The notes: a model not told the origin generated them from the letters alone. A stretch of 64,000 nucleotides of DNA from Bacillota bacterium (GCA_021793645.1 JAJYSJ010000006.1:3867-67866), one strand, 5' to 3'. Positions 8,560 through 17,390 are shown, counted from the first letter of the stretch. Program-made: numbers and translations.

Positions 8560-9174
8560 TTAGTTGGTCTTTTCTATGTCGATTACCATGCCTGTCTCTG
8601 CGTCGACGCGAACCGTCCAGGTGTCGTGCTTCAGTTCGCTGGGCTTGACAATCATGCCGAACAAGCCCCTCTGTTCGGGGGAACGCCATTCCGTAACGAT
8701 CGAGCACCTATATTCCCCCGACTCGTGGACTCGGTCCATGATGTTTACGGCGTAAGACAGTACGCCCATCCCAGCGCACCGTCCCCTAACCTCGGCAAGT
8801 GCTTGCTCCCTCGCACTGGAGATAGCCCGGTGATAGGTCAACAATTCCTTGGCGGTCATCCTCTGTACATGGCCGGAGACCGTGCCCGGCAATTGCACGG
8901 GCTTCGAAGCCAACAAGATGATTCCAAACTTCGGCAAGTCGATTCTGAGACGCCGAGCGCCAGGTCCGCGACCTATCACCATGTCCAAGTGGAAGGATTC
9001 GGCAGCCGGAAGCAACAGGTCATTCCATATTCCCTGTGACACCCGTTCCGGGCCTTGGATCAGGAGCATGTCGCCGGGGTCTAACGATGTGAGCACGGCT
9101 GCGGCGTCACCGGGCCGCTCCAACGCTCGCGCCAAATTGCTACATTGATCTGACTTAGTCCCGGTCTTTGGCAT
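8560..9174 (-). CDS. RuvB-derived protein lacking Walker motifs
   Basis: The 204-residue protein contains a clear slice of the RuvB AAA+ domain at about residues 15-95. RALERPGDAAAVLTSLDPGD matches the RuvB stretch before Walker B. ESFHLDMVIGRGPGARRLRI matches the pre-sensor-1 beta-hairpin of RuvB that contacts RuvA. Walker A is absent altogether. The Walker B box, normally DEIHRL, reads QGPERV. The C-terminal 100 residues have no RuvB winged helix. They end in a PepSY-like strand (WTVRVDAETGMVIDIEK). It cannot be an ATPase; a RuvA- or RuvB-binding modulator is one possibility. The ATG has no clear Shine-Dalgarno sequence. Base composition is less GC-rich than the neighbours, which suggests transfer. 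Confidence 0.65.
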   Translation of the reverse strand: MPKTGTKSDQCSNLARALERPGDAAAVLTSLDPGDMLLIQGPERVSQGIWNDLLLPAAESFHLDMVIGRGPGARRLRIDLPKFGIILLASKPVQLPGTVSGHVQRMTAKELLTYHRAISSAREQALAEVRGRCAGMGVLSYAVNIMDRVHESGEYRCSIVTEWRSPEQRGLFGMIVKPSELKHDTWTVRVDAETGMVIDIEKTN

Positions 9175-9376
9175 TTATACATTCGCGCCGAACTGCTGCG
9201 CGCGCGGTGCGCCCCCGTGACAATACAAAACCTCGCCACGCCCAACTTCGAATGGTCACGTGTGCCAGTCGTCGAACGTCGCGTATCGGAGGCGGTCATT
9301 CTCATCCACGTCGGGAGGTCAGAGTTCGACGGTTGGCCCGAGGTCGATCGTCAAGTGGGTGCTGGTGCGAATCCAG

Positions 9377-10516
9377 TCACCTCCTGGCCGCCCAACGTCG
9401 GCCGCCGTCGCTGGTGACGACAAGCCAAACGTGACCGGCTCGTTTGGCGATGGCCCAACCGAGCTGGGGATTTAGAAAATCGATGGCCGTAATTGCGAAA
9501 CCTCTGGGGAGTTCTGCGGCATACCAGTGCTTGCCGCCATCCACGGTTCGCCACAGGCGGTGTCCACCGGCTGCCCAGATGTGCAGTGGATCGGTTGAGG
9601 TGTAGACACTCCCTGGGACTCTCACAGGCGTTGACCAGTGCGCGCCGCCATCGTGGGTCGTTGTAAGCCATGTCACTGGGGTCTGAAGCTGCATGACGAC
9701 AGGCATCACGCCGGTGGTCGCCGAGAAGAATGTCGGGGGATAGGTGGCCAGCTGGTATTCCCTCAACGGGGTGCTGCCAAGTGGCACTCCCCCGTAAAAC
9801 GTTTCCACGCTCGTTGAACCGCCCGTGCGACCCCATGTCACCCAACCGGGGGTTGGCGGGATCTGACCTATCCAACCCGCTCCGGCATTTGCCGCCGCAA
9901 AGGCGATGCCCGTTGCCGGGAGGCCGGTGAACGTCTGCATTGCAGTCCACGTCTTGCCCGTGTTTCCCGAGCGATACACGGTATATGTGTCGCGCCCCAT
10001 CCCGCCGCGAATGTTGCCCATGGCGTACCAGACGGATGGGCTCGCAAAACTGACGAAGGCCGCGTCGGTGGTTTGGGCAGGCATGCGTACGGCCTTCCAG
10101 GGGCCTCCAGCGTCAGAAGAGATGTATGTGATCCCGGCGAGCCCGACGAGCGCAACCTGTGACGACCCAAGTTGCCGCAGGGCCACTGGCGCTGCAGTGT
10201 TCAGCTGTGTCGCAAAGACGCGAAACCAGGTACGCCCACCGTTTCCCGTGCGGTAGATCGTGAGAGGTCCGCTGTTGGCGCCCGGCGGTTCGTCTGCTGC
10301 CAATGCGAAGCCAGTACTGCGTGAGACAAACAGGATCTGCGTGGCCAGAAAGCGGAGCGCGGGTCCCTTAATACTGATTTTTGGTGCGATAGGGCCGGGA
10401 TCCTGAGGCTGAGTTTGCGACGACACAATCGCAGCGAGGAGTACAGCAGCCCCTATAGCGACTGCTGCGGTCCAAGCAACGACCCGTGTAACGGACTTTC
10501 GTCCATCCCGCTCCAT
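9377..10516 (-). CDS. Exported Asp-box (BNR-type) beta-propeller protein
   Basis: The 379-residue protein has an N-terminal membrane or signal segment (VVAWTAAVAIGAAVLLAAIV). A propeller domain follows with six Asp-box-like turns: YRTGNGGRTW, YISSDAGGPW, YRSGNTGKTW, TTTHDGGAHW, WRTVDGGKHW and VTSDGGRRW. Such folds occur in sialidases, VPS10 domains and YCF48-like assembly factors. No sialidase catalytic residues are evident, so the binding partner is unknown. Start ATG 10516 is supported by AGGGAGG eight bases upstream; the longer frame from 10573 is not needed. It is preceded by a long AT-richer leader with a TATAAT at 10655-10660. Confidence 0.8.
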   Translation of the reverse strand: MERDGRKSVTRVVAWTAAVAIGAAVLLAAIVSSQTQPQDPGPIAPKISIKGPALRFLATQILFVSRSTGFALAADEPPGANSGPLTIYRTGNGGRTWFRVFATQLNTAAPVALRQLGSSQVALVGLAGITYISSDAGGPWKAVRMPAQTTDAAFVSFASPSVWYAMGNIRGGMGRDTYTVYRSGNTGKTWTAMQTFTGLPATGIAFAAANAGAGWIGQIPPTPGWVTWGRTGGSTSVETFYGGVPLGSTPLREYQLATYPPTFFSATTGVMPVVMQLQTPVTWLTTTHDGGAHWSTPVRVPGSVYTSTDPLHIWAAGGHRLWRTVDGGKHWYAAELPRGFAITAIDFLNPQLGWAIAKRAGHVWLVVTSDGGRRWAARR

Positions 10517-10869
10517 AGAGTTGTCCTCCCTTCCGCGGTTCACATCTTGACACCATCGAACACCGTGTTCCATGATTCATGACGCCATTCCCAGGGATGA
10601 GAGTGCAGGCCATTAGGCGATCCATGCGCCCGTGCTCCTAAATGCAGTTGTGCAATTATATTACCGAGTCTCTGTTTTCAGCCGGCTCAACGACCTCCAA
10701 GGGTACCTTTTCAGAAGGCTTCTGTGGGTCGCGTTAAGCCGGTTCCCCGCCGAGCCGCAACGGGTGTCGCCGGTTCCAGCGGGGAACTTTATTGTTCAGC
10801 GCGGATTTCTATTGATCAGCGCGAAACACTTTTGTCGGTCCACAATACACGATCGAAGCCTCTTAAGTC
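10517..10869. other. Intergenic region with a long inverted repeat and a TATAAT box
   Basis: This 353-base gap lies between the glmS stop and the propeller gene. The arms GTTCCCCGC (10742-10750) and GCGGGGAAC (10779-10787) could form a hairpin that ends the glmS transcript; no T-run follows on the minus strand. A perfect minus-strand TATAAT (10660-10655) without a matching -35 may start the propeller-gene transcript. There is no gene here. Confidence 0.5.
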
Positions 10870-12687
10870 TTACTCCACCGTCACACTCTTCGCGAGATTG
10901 CGTGGCTTGTCGACATCGTTCCCCCGCGCTACAGCAGCGTAGTAGGCAAGCAATTGAAGTGGCAGCACAGATAGAGCGGGCGAGAGTACCTCGGCAACAT
11001 CGGGGATACGCAACACCTCATCCGCGTGGAGCGCGAGTTCCTCGTCATGCGCCTGCCCAATCGCGATGACGTGTGCACCACGGGCCCGCACTTCCGTCAT
11101 GTTGCTGATCGTCTTCTCCCGGAGCCTGCTCTGCGTACAAAGTGCGATGACTGGCACGCCCGGCTCGATGAGCGCCAACGTGCCGTGCTTGAGTTCACCT
11201 GCTGGCAAAGCCTCCGCGTGGATGTAGGAGATCTCCTTAAGTTTGAGCTGACCCTCGAGGGCGACGGCAAAATCTACGCCGCGGCCGATATAGAAGATGT
11301 CCTTCGCCTCGGCGATCCGTCCGGCGAGCGCCTCGATCTCCCCCCGCTGGGCGAGCAGTGCGTCGGCCTTGGCGGGGAGCTCCGTTACCCCCTGTAGGAG
11401 TTCCTTCGTCACCTCTTTGCCTCGCAACTGCGCGAGATGTAGCGCGAGCAGCGTCAAAGTGAGGATCTGGCTTGTGTAGGCCTTGCTGGATGCTACCGCG
11501 ACCTCCGGGCCCGCCAGTGTCGGGAGGACCGCATCGGCCTCGCGGTCGAGCGAACTTCCGCGCACATTCGTCACCGCGAGCGTGCGCGCTCCACGTCTGC
11601 GCCCTTCCCGCAGCGCGGCGATGGTGTCCGCCGTCTCGCCGGACTGCGACACCGCGATCAGGACATCGCCCTGCTCCACGAGCGGATCCTGGTAGCGGAA
11701 CTCCGACCCGATCTCCGTCCGCGTTTCGACGCGTGCGATGCCTTCAAGCAGCGCCTTGCCGACCAGTCCCGCGTGGTAAGACGTGCCGCAGGCGACAACG
11801 TGCAGGCGGCGCGCTCTCTCAAGCCCAAGTCCCTCGACCTCGGGCAGCAGCACCTTGCCTCGAGCGACATCGATGCGGCCGCGCGTCGTCTCGCGGAAGA
11901 CCTGGGGCTGCTCCAGGATCTCCTTGATCATAAAGTGTGCGTGGCCGCCCTTCTCGGCCGCATGGACATCCCAGGCGACATGCAGCCGCTGGCGCGCAGA
12001 TGGGGAACCGTCCCGATTGAACACTTCCGCCTTCTCGGCCGTGAGTCGCGCGCACTCCCCGTCCTCGAGGATCAGCACTTGCCGCGTGTGACGCAGGATG
12101 GCTGGGATGTCGGAGGCGACGAACTGCTCTCCCTCGCCTACCCCGACGACCAGTGGAGACTGTTCGCGAGCTGCCACCAGCGCTCCGGGCTCGTCGCGCG
12201 AGATCGCAGCGAGGGCGTAGGACCCCTGCAGCCGGCGGGTCACCTGCCGCAATGCCTCCAACAGCGGCAGATCGCTGGCTTCCTCCAGAAGATGTGCGAC
12301 TACCTCGGTGTCTGTTTCGGAGCGAAAGACGTGGCCACGGGCGGAAAGCTCCTGGCGCAGTTCGGCGTAGTTTTCGATGATGCCGTTGTGCACGATCGCA
12401 TATCGGCCGTCGCAGCCGAAGTGAGGATGGGCATTCTCGTCACTCGGCCGGCCGTGCGTCGCCCACCGCGTGTGCCCGATGCCAAGGCGGCCTGGGAGCT
12501 TCGCACCGCCGATATGCTGGCGCAGATCCGCAATGCGTCCCGCGCGCTTCGCGACGAGGATGTCCCCGCCCGCGCCGAGCACTGCGACGCCCGCTGAGTC
12601 GTACCCGCGATATTCCAGACGCTCCAGCCCTTCAAGGAGGATCGGCAAGGCCTCCTGCGGTCCGATGTAGCCGACAATGCCGCACAT
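10870..12687 (-). CDS. glmS: Glutamine-fructose-6-phosphate aminotransferase (isomerizing)
   Basis: GlmS makes glucosamine-6-phosphate from fructose-6-phosphate and glutamine, the entry step to UDP-GlcNAc. It has 605 residues. The N-terminal nucleophile-type glutaminase domain starts MCGIVGYIGPQEALPILL with catalytic Cys2, then GIGHTRWATHG and SETDTEVVAHLL. Two SIS sugar-isomerase domains follow, and the C-terminus is the typical NLAKSVTVE. The start lies 4 bases after the glmM stop, so translation is coupled. The longer frame from 12858 lies inside glmM and is rejected. There is no room for a glmS ribozyme in front of the gene, unlike Bacillus subtilis. Confidence 0.97.
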   Translation of the reverse strand: MCGIVGYIGPQEALPILLEGLERLEYRGYDSAGVAVLGAGGDILVAKRAGRIADLRQHIGGAKLPGRLGIGHTRWATHGRPSDENAHPHFGCDGRYAIVHNGIIENYAELRQELSARGHVFRSETDTEVVAHLLEEASDLPLLEALRQVTRRLQGSYALAAISRDEPGALVAAREQSPLVVGVGEGEQFVASDIPAILRHTRQVLILEDGECARLTAEKAEVFNRDGSPSARQRLHVAWDVHAAEKGGHAHFMIKEILEQPQVFRETTRGRIDVARGKVLLPEVEGLGLERARRLHVVACGTSYHAGLVGKALLEGIARVETRTEIGSEFRYQDPLVEQGDVLIAVSQSGETADTIAALREGRRRGARTLAVTNVRGSSLDREADAVLPTLAGPEVAVASSKAYTSQILTLTLLALHLAQLRGKEVTKELLQGVTELPAKADALLAQRGEIEALAGRIAEAKDIFYIGRGVDFAVALEGQLKLKEISYIHAEALPAGELKHGTLALIEPGVPVIALCTQSRLREKTISNMTEVRARGAHVIAIGQAHDEELALHADEVLRIPDVAEVLSPALSVLPLQLLAYYAAVARGNDVDKPRNLAKSVTVE

Positions 12688-12691
12688 GGCC

Positions 12692-14008
12692 TCAGTCTCC
12701 CCCCAACGCGGTGCAAAGCCGCTCAAGCCAAGCGTCGGCAACCTCCGCGTGGCGCGCCTCAACCATGACGCGCACGACCGGTTCGGTGCCGGACGGGCGG
12801 ACAAGGACACGGCCCACGCCCGCGAGCGCGCGCTCCGCCTCTTGGAGGACCGCTGCATACCTCTCGGCGTTCAATGAGGCCTCCCGGTCTGCAACGCGCA
12901 CACTGCGGAGCCGCTGCGGGTAGCGCGGCACTTGCCGGCGGAAGTCCGCCAAACGCACCTGCATCTCCGCGAGCGCGGAGAGGAGCAGAATGCCTGTCGC
13001 GAGTCCGTCGCCGGTCGTCGCAGCACGGCGGTAGATGATGTGACCGGACTGCTCCCCGCCCAAGAGGATATTCCCCTCGCGCATCGCCTCGATCACATAG
13101 CGGTCGCCCACCTTGGTTTCAACGCTCTGGATGCCGCGGGCGGCGAGAAAGTCCCGCACTCCGCCGTTGGACATGACGGTCAAAGCGATCGTGGCTGGCT
13201 CAAGTTCCCCGCGGCCCTTGAGCCACGTCGCGAGCAGCGCAAGGATGACGTCGCCGTCCGCCACCTCGCCTTCCTCGTCGATGGCGATCAGCCGGTCGGC
13301 ATCCCCATCGAAGGCAAGGCCGATGGTGCCGCCGAAGGCTCGGTAGTGCTCCGCGAGATACTGCGGCGCCGTCGATCCGCAGCCGACGTTGATGCGCCCG
13401 CCGTCAGGCTCTCCCGCGATGACCGCCACCGTACTGGCCGCCGGAGAGAACGCCAGCGGCAGGACCGCTGTCGCTGCCCCGTGCGCTCCGTCCAGCACGA
13501 CGCCATGGGGATATGGACACCGCACGAGCGACGTGAGGTGCGCGATGTACTCCTCGCGCAGCGCGGCCTCCTCGCTGCGCTGGCCGATGCCTTCCCCGAT
13601 CGGCATCTCCGAGCCGTCCTGCATGCGCCGCTCGATACGGTCTTCCACGGCGTCGGGCAGTTTGTGCCCGTCACCTGCAAAGAATTTGATCCCGTTGTCC
13701 TGCACGGGATTGTGCGATGCCGAGATCATGACGCCAGCGGAGAACCCGTGACGCTCGGCAAGGTATGCGACGCCTGCCGTCGGGAGTACTCCCGCCGAGA
13801 CGACGTCCGCGCCAGCGGACATCAGTCCCGCCGAAAGGGCAGCCTCCAGCATTTCGCCGGAAAGCCGCGTGTCCCGGGCGATCAGTACGCGCGCTCGCGC
13901 AGAGCCGCCCAGCTCAACGGCTGCGGCGCGCCCGAGCGCAAGCGCAAGTTCCGGCGTGAGGTCGCGGTTCGCAACGCCGCGAACACCGTCGGTGCCGAAC
14001 AGGCGCAA
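12692..14008 (-). CDS. glmM: Phosphoglucosamine mutase
   Basis: GlmM converts glucosamine-6-phosphate to glucosamine-1-phosphate in UDP-GlcNAc synthesis. The 438-residue protein begins MRLFGTDGVRGVANRDLTPE. It carries the phosphoserine loop ISASHNPVQDNGIKFF, the metal-binding DGDADRLI and the C-terminal phosphate-binding RPSGTEPVVRVMVEA. Length and motifs are fully typical. It lies between cdaR (27 bases upstream) and glmS, the same order as in many Bacillota. CdaR and GlmM are known to modulate CdaA in Bacillus and Listeria, so the grouping probably reflects regulation as well as pathway. Confidence 0.97.
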   Translation of the reverse strand: MRLFGTDGVRGVANRDLTPELALALGRAAAVELGGSARARVLIARDTRLSGEMLEAALSAGLMSAGADVVSAGVLPTAGVAYLAERHGFSAGVMISASHNPVQDNGIKFFAGDGHKLPDAVEDRIERRMQDGSEMPIGEGIGQRSEEAALREEYIAHLTSLVRCPYPHGVVLDGAHGAATAVLPLAFSPAASTVAVIAGEPDGGRINVGCGSTAPQYLAEHYRAFGGTIGLAFDGDADRLIAIDEEGEVADGDVILALLATWLKGRGELEPATIALTVMSNGGVRDFLAARGIQSVETKVGDRYVIEAMREGNILLGGEQSGHIIYRRAATTGDGLATGILLLSALAEMQVRLADFRRQVPRYPQRLRSVRVADREASLNAERYAAVLQEAERALAGVGRVLVRPSGTEPVVRVMVEARHAEVADAWLERLCTALGGD

Positions 14009-14035
14009 GAGTGATTCCTCCCAATGTTCCTTGGA

Positions 14036-14410
14036 TTAGGGCGCCGACGCCGGAGTGCTCAACGTCACCTTGACCTGGTCTGGCACGACAGCCACAACCT
14101 CGGTGCCCGCCACTTGGGTGGACACGTGAATCGTCGCCCGGTAAAGGCCCGGTACAGCGTAGGGTACGCTGGCCGACACGCGGATAGCGCCTGGTTGTAT
14201 GGCATCGACGATCTGCGCAGGCCCACGGATCTGCACCGATACGGCTGCGGGCGATATCTGCACACGCAGCTTTGACGTGTTGGTGACCATCACCGGCAGC
14301 CCTGACACAGTACGCACGACCGTCGGGTTTTGCGTAATCCAGATCCCGATGGCCAGGAGCAAGGACAGCACGCGCAGCACCCAGTCGTTGGCGAGCCAGC
14401 GATCGACCAT
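14036..14410 (-). CDS. cdaR: YbbR-domain protein, short CdaR
   Basis: CdaR is the membrane-anchored regulator of the diadenylate cyclase CdaA. This copy is only 124 residues. It has an N-terminal membrane helix (WVLRVLSLLLAIGIWITQNP) and a single YbbR repeat ending at TLSTPASAP. Typical CdaR proteins carry three to four YbbR repeats, so this is a minimal form. The gene starts 3 bases after the cdaA stop, with GAGGAGGG well placed upstream. No frameshift is seen at the end, so the short form looks genuine and not truncated. Confidence 0.88.
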   Translation of the reverse strand: MVDRWLANDWVLRVLSLLLAIGIWITQNPTVVRTVSGLPVMVTNTSKLRVQISPAAVSVQIRGPAQIVDAIQPGAIRVSASVPYAVPGLYRATIHVSTQVAGTEVVAVVPDQVKVTLSTPASAP

Positions 14411-14413
14411 GCG

Positions 14414-15232
14414 CTATGCCCTCCTCTTGATCAGCAGCGGTTTGCGTTCCGGTGGCCGCAAGGACGACTCCAGAAGGTGTCTGAGCGATGCATCGTCGAG
14501 ATGGCGGATCAGGCGTCCTCCCTCTGCAAGCGAAACGGCCCCAGTCTCCTCGGAGACGACCACTGCAATCGCATCGGTCTGTTCGCTCACGCCGATGGCG
14601 GCGTGATGCCGCGTCCCGAGCTGCGATGCCGGACCCAGCGTGTCCGCCAGAGGCAGGAAGCATGCCGCCGCGACAATGCGGTCGCCGCGCACGACTACCG
14701 CACCGTCGTGCAGCGGCGTGCGCGGCGTGAAGATGTTCGCGATGATCTCCCAGCTCAGGCGCGCATCAAGCGAGACTCCGGTCTCGATGAGGTCCTTCAG
14801 TCCGGTTTCCCGTTCCATGACAATGATCGCGCCGATGTGATCGTTCGAGAGGACGCGCGTCGCCTTGATGACTTCATTAAGCATGTTTTGAAACGCCTCA
14901 ACGGTCAGATCGTGCAAAAAGCCCTGCCCCCCGAAGATTCGGGAGCGGCCGAGCTGCTCCAGCACGCGGCGCAGTTCCGGTTGAAACACAATCGGCACCG
15001 CGACCAGCAGTGCGAGTTCTACAGTCTGCAGCAGGAAGTGCGTCGCCGACAGCGCCAAAATGCCCGACAGCTGGGTTGCCACGACCAGCAGCAGAATGCC
15101 CTTGGCCAGCTGGATCGCACGCGTTCCCCGCAGCAGGGTGAACGTGCGATAGAACAGGAACGCGACGATCAGTATGTCGAGCGCGCTGCGCACCAGGCCG
15201 AAGACGCCCATGCTCTCCAGCGTCAACAGCAT
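14414..15232 (-). CDS. cdaA: Diadenylate cyclase CdaA
   Basis: CdaA makes the second messenger c-di-AMP from two ATP at the membrane. The 272-residue protein has three N-terminal membrane helices (to about residue 85) and then the DAC domain. The catalytic motif is LHDGAVVV (DGA). The ATP-binding motif reads GTRHHAAIGV, where most relatives have RHRAA, so one conserved Arg is His. The start ATG 15232 has a GGGGGG Shine-Dalgarno sequence; the longer open frame overlaps the GNAT gene and is rejected. The next gene upstream ends 19 bases before. Confidence 0.94.
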   Translation of the reverse strand: MLLTLESMGVFGLVRSALDILIVAFLFYRTFTLLRGTRAIQLAKGILLLVVATQLSGILALSATHFLLQTVELALLVAVPIVFQPELRRVLEQLGRSRIFGGQGFLHDLTVEAFQNMLNEVIKATRVLSNDHIGAIIVMERETGLKDLIETGVSLDARLSWEIIANIFTPRTPLHDGAVVVRGDRIVAAACFLPLADTLGPASQLGTRHHAAIGVSEQTDAIAVVVSEETGAVSLAEGGRLIRHLDDASLRHLLESSLRPPERKPLLIKRRA

Positions 15233-15251
15233 GTCGCGTCCCCCCTGTCTC

Positions 15252-15752
15252 TCAGTCGACGATGCGGGCGAGTACGAGTTCCTGCATGGCGGGAATCCCT
15301 GCCGTGCCGCTGTGCGGAGGCCCTGCGTACGGCCGCATTGCCTCGAGCGAAAAACCCTGCGTCTGCAGGAAGAAGAGCGCGAGGAGATCGGCATTCGTCA
15401 CTGGGGCCACCAGCCGACGGCGTCCAGTTTCCCGCGCGATATGCAGGCCCTCCACCACCAGCGCTGTCCCGATTCTCGACTCGCAAAGCTCCGGGAAAAG
15501 CCCGAAGCCTAGGAGCAGCAGGTCATCCTCGTGAAGGGCCAGGGGCAACGCCACAAGCGGCTTCACCCCGTCCAGCGCCAAGAGGTATGGCAAGCGGTCG
15601 AGGCGGAATTCGACACCCAGCGCCGGCTGGGCGATCGGTTTCGAGAGCGGCCCAAAACGCTCTCCCGCCCGTGCGGGATGCCGCTCCACCCGCGTTTGCG
15701 GTCCGTCTGCCGGCCGCTTGACGGGACCGATCCAGTCCACGTTGCGGCTCAT
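15252..15752 (-). CDS. GNAT-type acetyltransferase-like protein
   Basis: The 166-residue protein has a GNAT-like C-terminal half. A weak acetyl-CoA loop (ESRIGTALVVEGLHIARETG) is followed by the typical NADLLALFFLQTQGFSLEAMRPY, and it ends in an LVLARIVD strand. The N-terminal half is poorly conserved. The substrate is unknown. The start overlaps the rex stop by 4 bases and the stop is 19 bases before cdaA, so it belongs to this operon. Its position between a redox sensor and a cyclic-dinucleotide synthase is unusual and may point to a regulatory role, but that is inference. Confidence 0.75.
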   Translation of the reverse strand: MSRNVDWIGPVKRPADGPQTRVERHPARAGERFGPLSKPIAQPALGVEFRLDRLPYLLALDGVKPLVALPLALHEDDLLLLGFGLFPELCESRIGTALVVEGLHIARETGRRRLVAPVTNADLLALFFLQTQGFSLEAMRPYAGPPHSGTAGIPAMQELVLARIVD

Positions 15753-16387
15753 CGGTCTGCTCCCGCGCCCAGCGCAAAGTACGCGAGCGACTGGAGCTCC
15801 GTCGTCAGATCGACGTTCTGCACGCTGACCTGACGCTTTTCGAGCTTGGCAGGCGCAAAGTTCAGCACAGCCTTCACCTCCGCTGCGCAGAGCTGGTCGA
15901 AGACGTCCCGGGCGTTCTGCTCCGGTACCGCGATCACGGCAATCCGAATGCCGAGGTCCTTGAGCGTCGTCATCAGTTCGTGCATCGGCCGGACCCTGAG
16001 GCCGGAGATTTCGGTTCCGATCTTCTTCGGGTCAGCGTCGAACACCGCAGCGACGTAGGTGTCGCGCGCACCGAGGCTGGCGTACCGGATCAGAGCGGTG
16101 CCGAGGTTTCCTGCACCCACCAAAGCGACCGGGACGGCCGCCGTGAGCCCCAGAATGCGGCGCAGGTGCTGCGTCAGCTGCGCAACATCGTAGCCAAGTC
16201 CCCGCGTGCCGAATGCGCCAAAATAGGCGAGGTCCTTGCGAATCTGCTCGGAAGAATACCCAGAGCGCGTCGCGAGGTCGGCCGAGGATGTGACTTCGAC
16301 GCCTTCGGCCGCCAGATCCTCCAGTACCCGGAGATATAGAGGCAGCCGTCGCACGGCGACGGCTGGGATGCGGCGCGGCGGCTTCAA
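15749..16387 (-). CDS. rex: Redox-sensing transcriptional repressor Rex
   Basis: Rex senses the NADH/NAD+ ratio and represses fermentation and respiration genes until NADH rises. The 212-residue protein has an N-terminal winged helix (LPLYLRVLEDLAAEGVEVTSSADLA, SSEQIRKDLAYFGAFGTRGLGY) and a Rossmann domain with VALVGAGNLGTAL. The C-terminal swapped helix is present (VQNVDLTTELQSLAYFAL). TTG 16387 overlaps the hepT stop as TTGA and has GGAG eight bases upstream. A Rex-like half-site lies in the operon promoter region, which would allow autoregulation. Confidence 0.95.
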   Translation of the reverse strand: MKPPRRIPAVAVRRLPLYLRVLEDLAAEGVEVTSSADLATRSGYSSEQIRKDLAYFGAFGTRGLGYDVAQLTQHLRRILGLTAAVPVALVGAGNLGTALIRYASLGARDTYVAAVFDADPKKIGTEISGLRVRPMHELMTTLKDLGIRIAVIAVPEQNARDVFDQLCAAEVKAVLNFAPAKLEKRQVSVQNVDLTTELQSLAYFALGAGADR

Positions 16388-17355
16388 AGCTGACGCTCCA
16401 GGACGAAGTCCGCCATTGCCAGCAGTGATGTCTTGGCGGGTACATCGATCAGGGGGTGGATGCTGCGCTTGGCCGTGTCGATGAAGCGGTGAGCCAGTTC
16501 CTCCGCATAGGAGAAGCTACCCGCCTGTCCGAGGATCTCGCGAACCGTGCTCACTGAGTCTCCGGTCACTTCCGGGTTCTCCGCGATCTCGCGCAGCTCC
16601 GCGCGGCGCTGCGACTGGCGCAAGCCATGGATGACCGGTAGCGTGATCACATGGGCCCGCAGGTCCGAGCCGATTTCCTTGCCGAGCGTCTTCGGCTCAG
16701 CGGTCAGGTCGAGAAGGTCATCGATGATCTGGAACCCCATGCCCATCGCATATCCGTAGTCATAAAGCGCCTGCTGCACCTCACCCGATGCCCCACTAGC
16801 AGCTGCGCCGGCACGACAGCTTTCAGCGATGAAGACCGCAGTCTTCTGGGCAATGCGGTCGAGGTACTGATCCTCGTTCGGGAGTGCATTCTGGCGAGAC
16901 TGAACATTTTGCGCGATCTCTCCGCTGCACATGCGATAGACGACATCCGCCATGATGCCAACCACCCGGCCCACCCGGACCTCCGACAGGAGGGAGAAGG
17001 CCTTCGCGAACAAGTAATCGCCTGTCAGGACGGCGGTGTGTTCGCCCCATTGCGAGTGGACCGTCGGTTTGCCGCGACGCAACTCCGCGCGGTCGATCAC
17101 GTCGTCATGGGCCAAGGTAGCCATATGAATCAGTTCTGCGGCGGCGGCAACGGGCCGTACGTCCTCATACGCATAATTGCCAAACTTCGCGCCGAACAGG
17201 ACCAATGCGGGACGCAGACGCTTCCCCCCAGCACGCAAGAGGTGGAGCGCCACGTCGCGGACCACCTGCGGACCTTCGTCCAGCAGTTGGGCCAGGTACT
17301 CTTCGACATCGGAGAGGTCGGCCGCGATGTCCGCGAACACCGACCGAAGATCCAA
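16384..17355 (-). CDS. hepT: Polyprenyl diphosphate synthase, large subunit (HepT-like)
   Basis: This trans-prenyltransferase builds the all-trans polyprenyl chain, most likely for menaquinone. The 323-residue protein has the first aspartate-rich motif in LAHDDVIDRAELRRGKPTVH and the second in GFQIIDDLLDLT. GGKRLRPALV, which binds IPP, is near the N-terminus. TTG 17355 has a GGCGGGTGG Shine-Dalgarno sequence; an ATG at 17379 is the alternative but has none. It is the first gene of the operon, preceded by an extended -10 promoter. The small HepS-type subunit is not seen here, so chain length cannot be predicted. Confidence 0.92.
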   Translation of the reverse strand: MDLRSVFADIAADLSDVEEYLAQLLDEGPQVVRDVALHLLRAGGKRLRPALVLFGAKFGNYAYEDVRPVAAAAELIHMATLAHDDVIDRAELRRGKPTVHSQWGEHTAVLTGDYLFAKAFSLLSEVRVGRVVGIMADVVYRMCSGEIAQNVQSRQNALPNEDQYLDRIAQKTAVFIAESCRAGAAASGASGEVQQALYDYGYAMGMGFQIIDDLLDLTAEPKTLGKEIGSDLRAHVITLPVIHGLRQSQRRAELREIAENPEVTGDSVSTVREILGQAGSFSYAEELAHRFIDTAKRSIHPLIDVPAKTSLLAMADFVLERQL

Positions 17356-17390
17356 GTGACCACCCGCCTTGCACATCATAAGCCAGCGTC

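Noticed and set aside
9313-9385. Possible complete tRNA (GGGAGGT...ACCTCCT acceptor and a T-arm-like hairpin GCTGG/CCAGT)
   Set aside because: One extra base separates the T stem from the acceptor strand, no D stem can be formed, no clear anticodon arm exists and the 3' end is not CCA.
12688-12691. glmS ribozyme upstream of glmS
   Set aside because: Only 4 bases separate glmM from glmS, so there is no room for the ribozyme; glmS is expressed with glmM.
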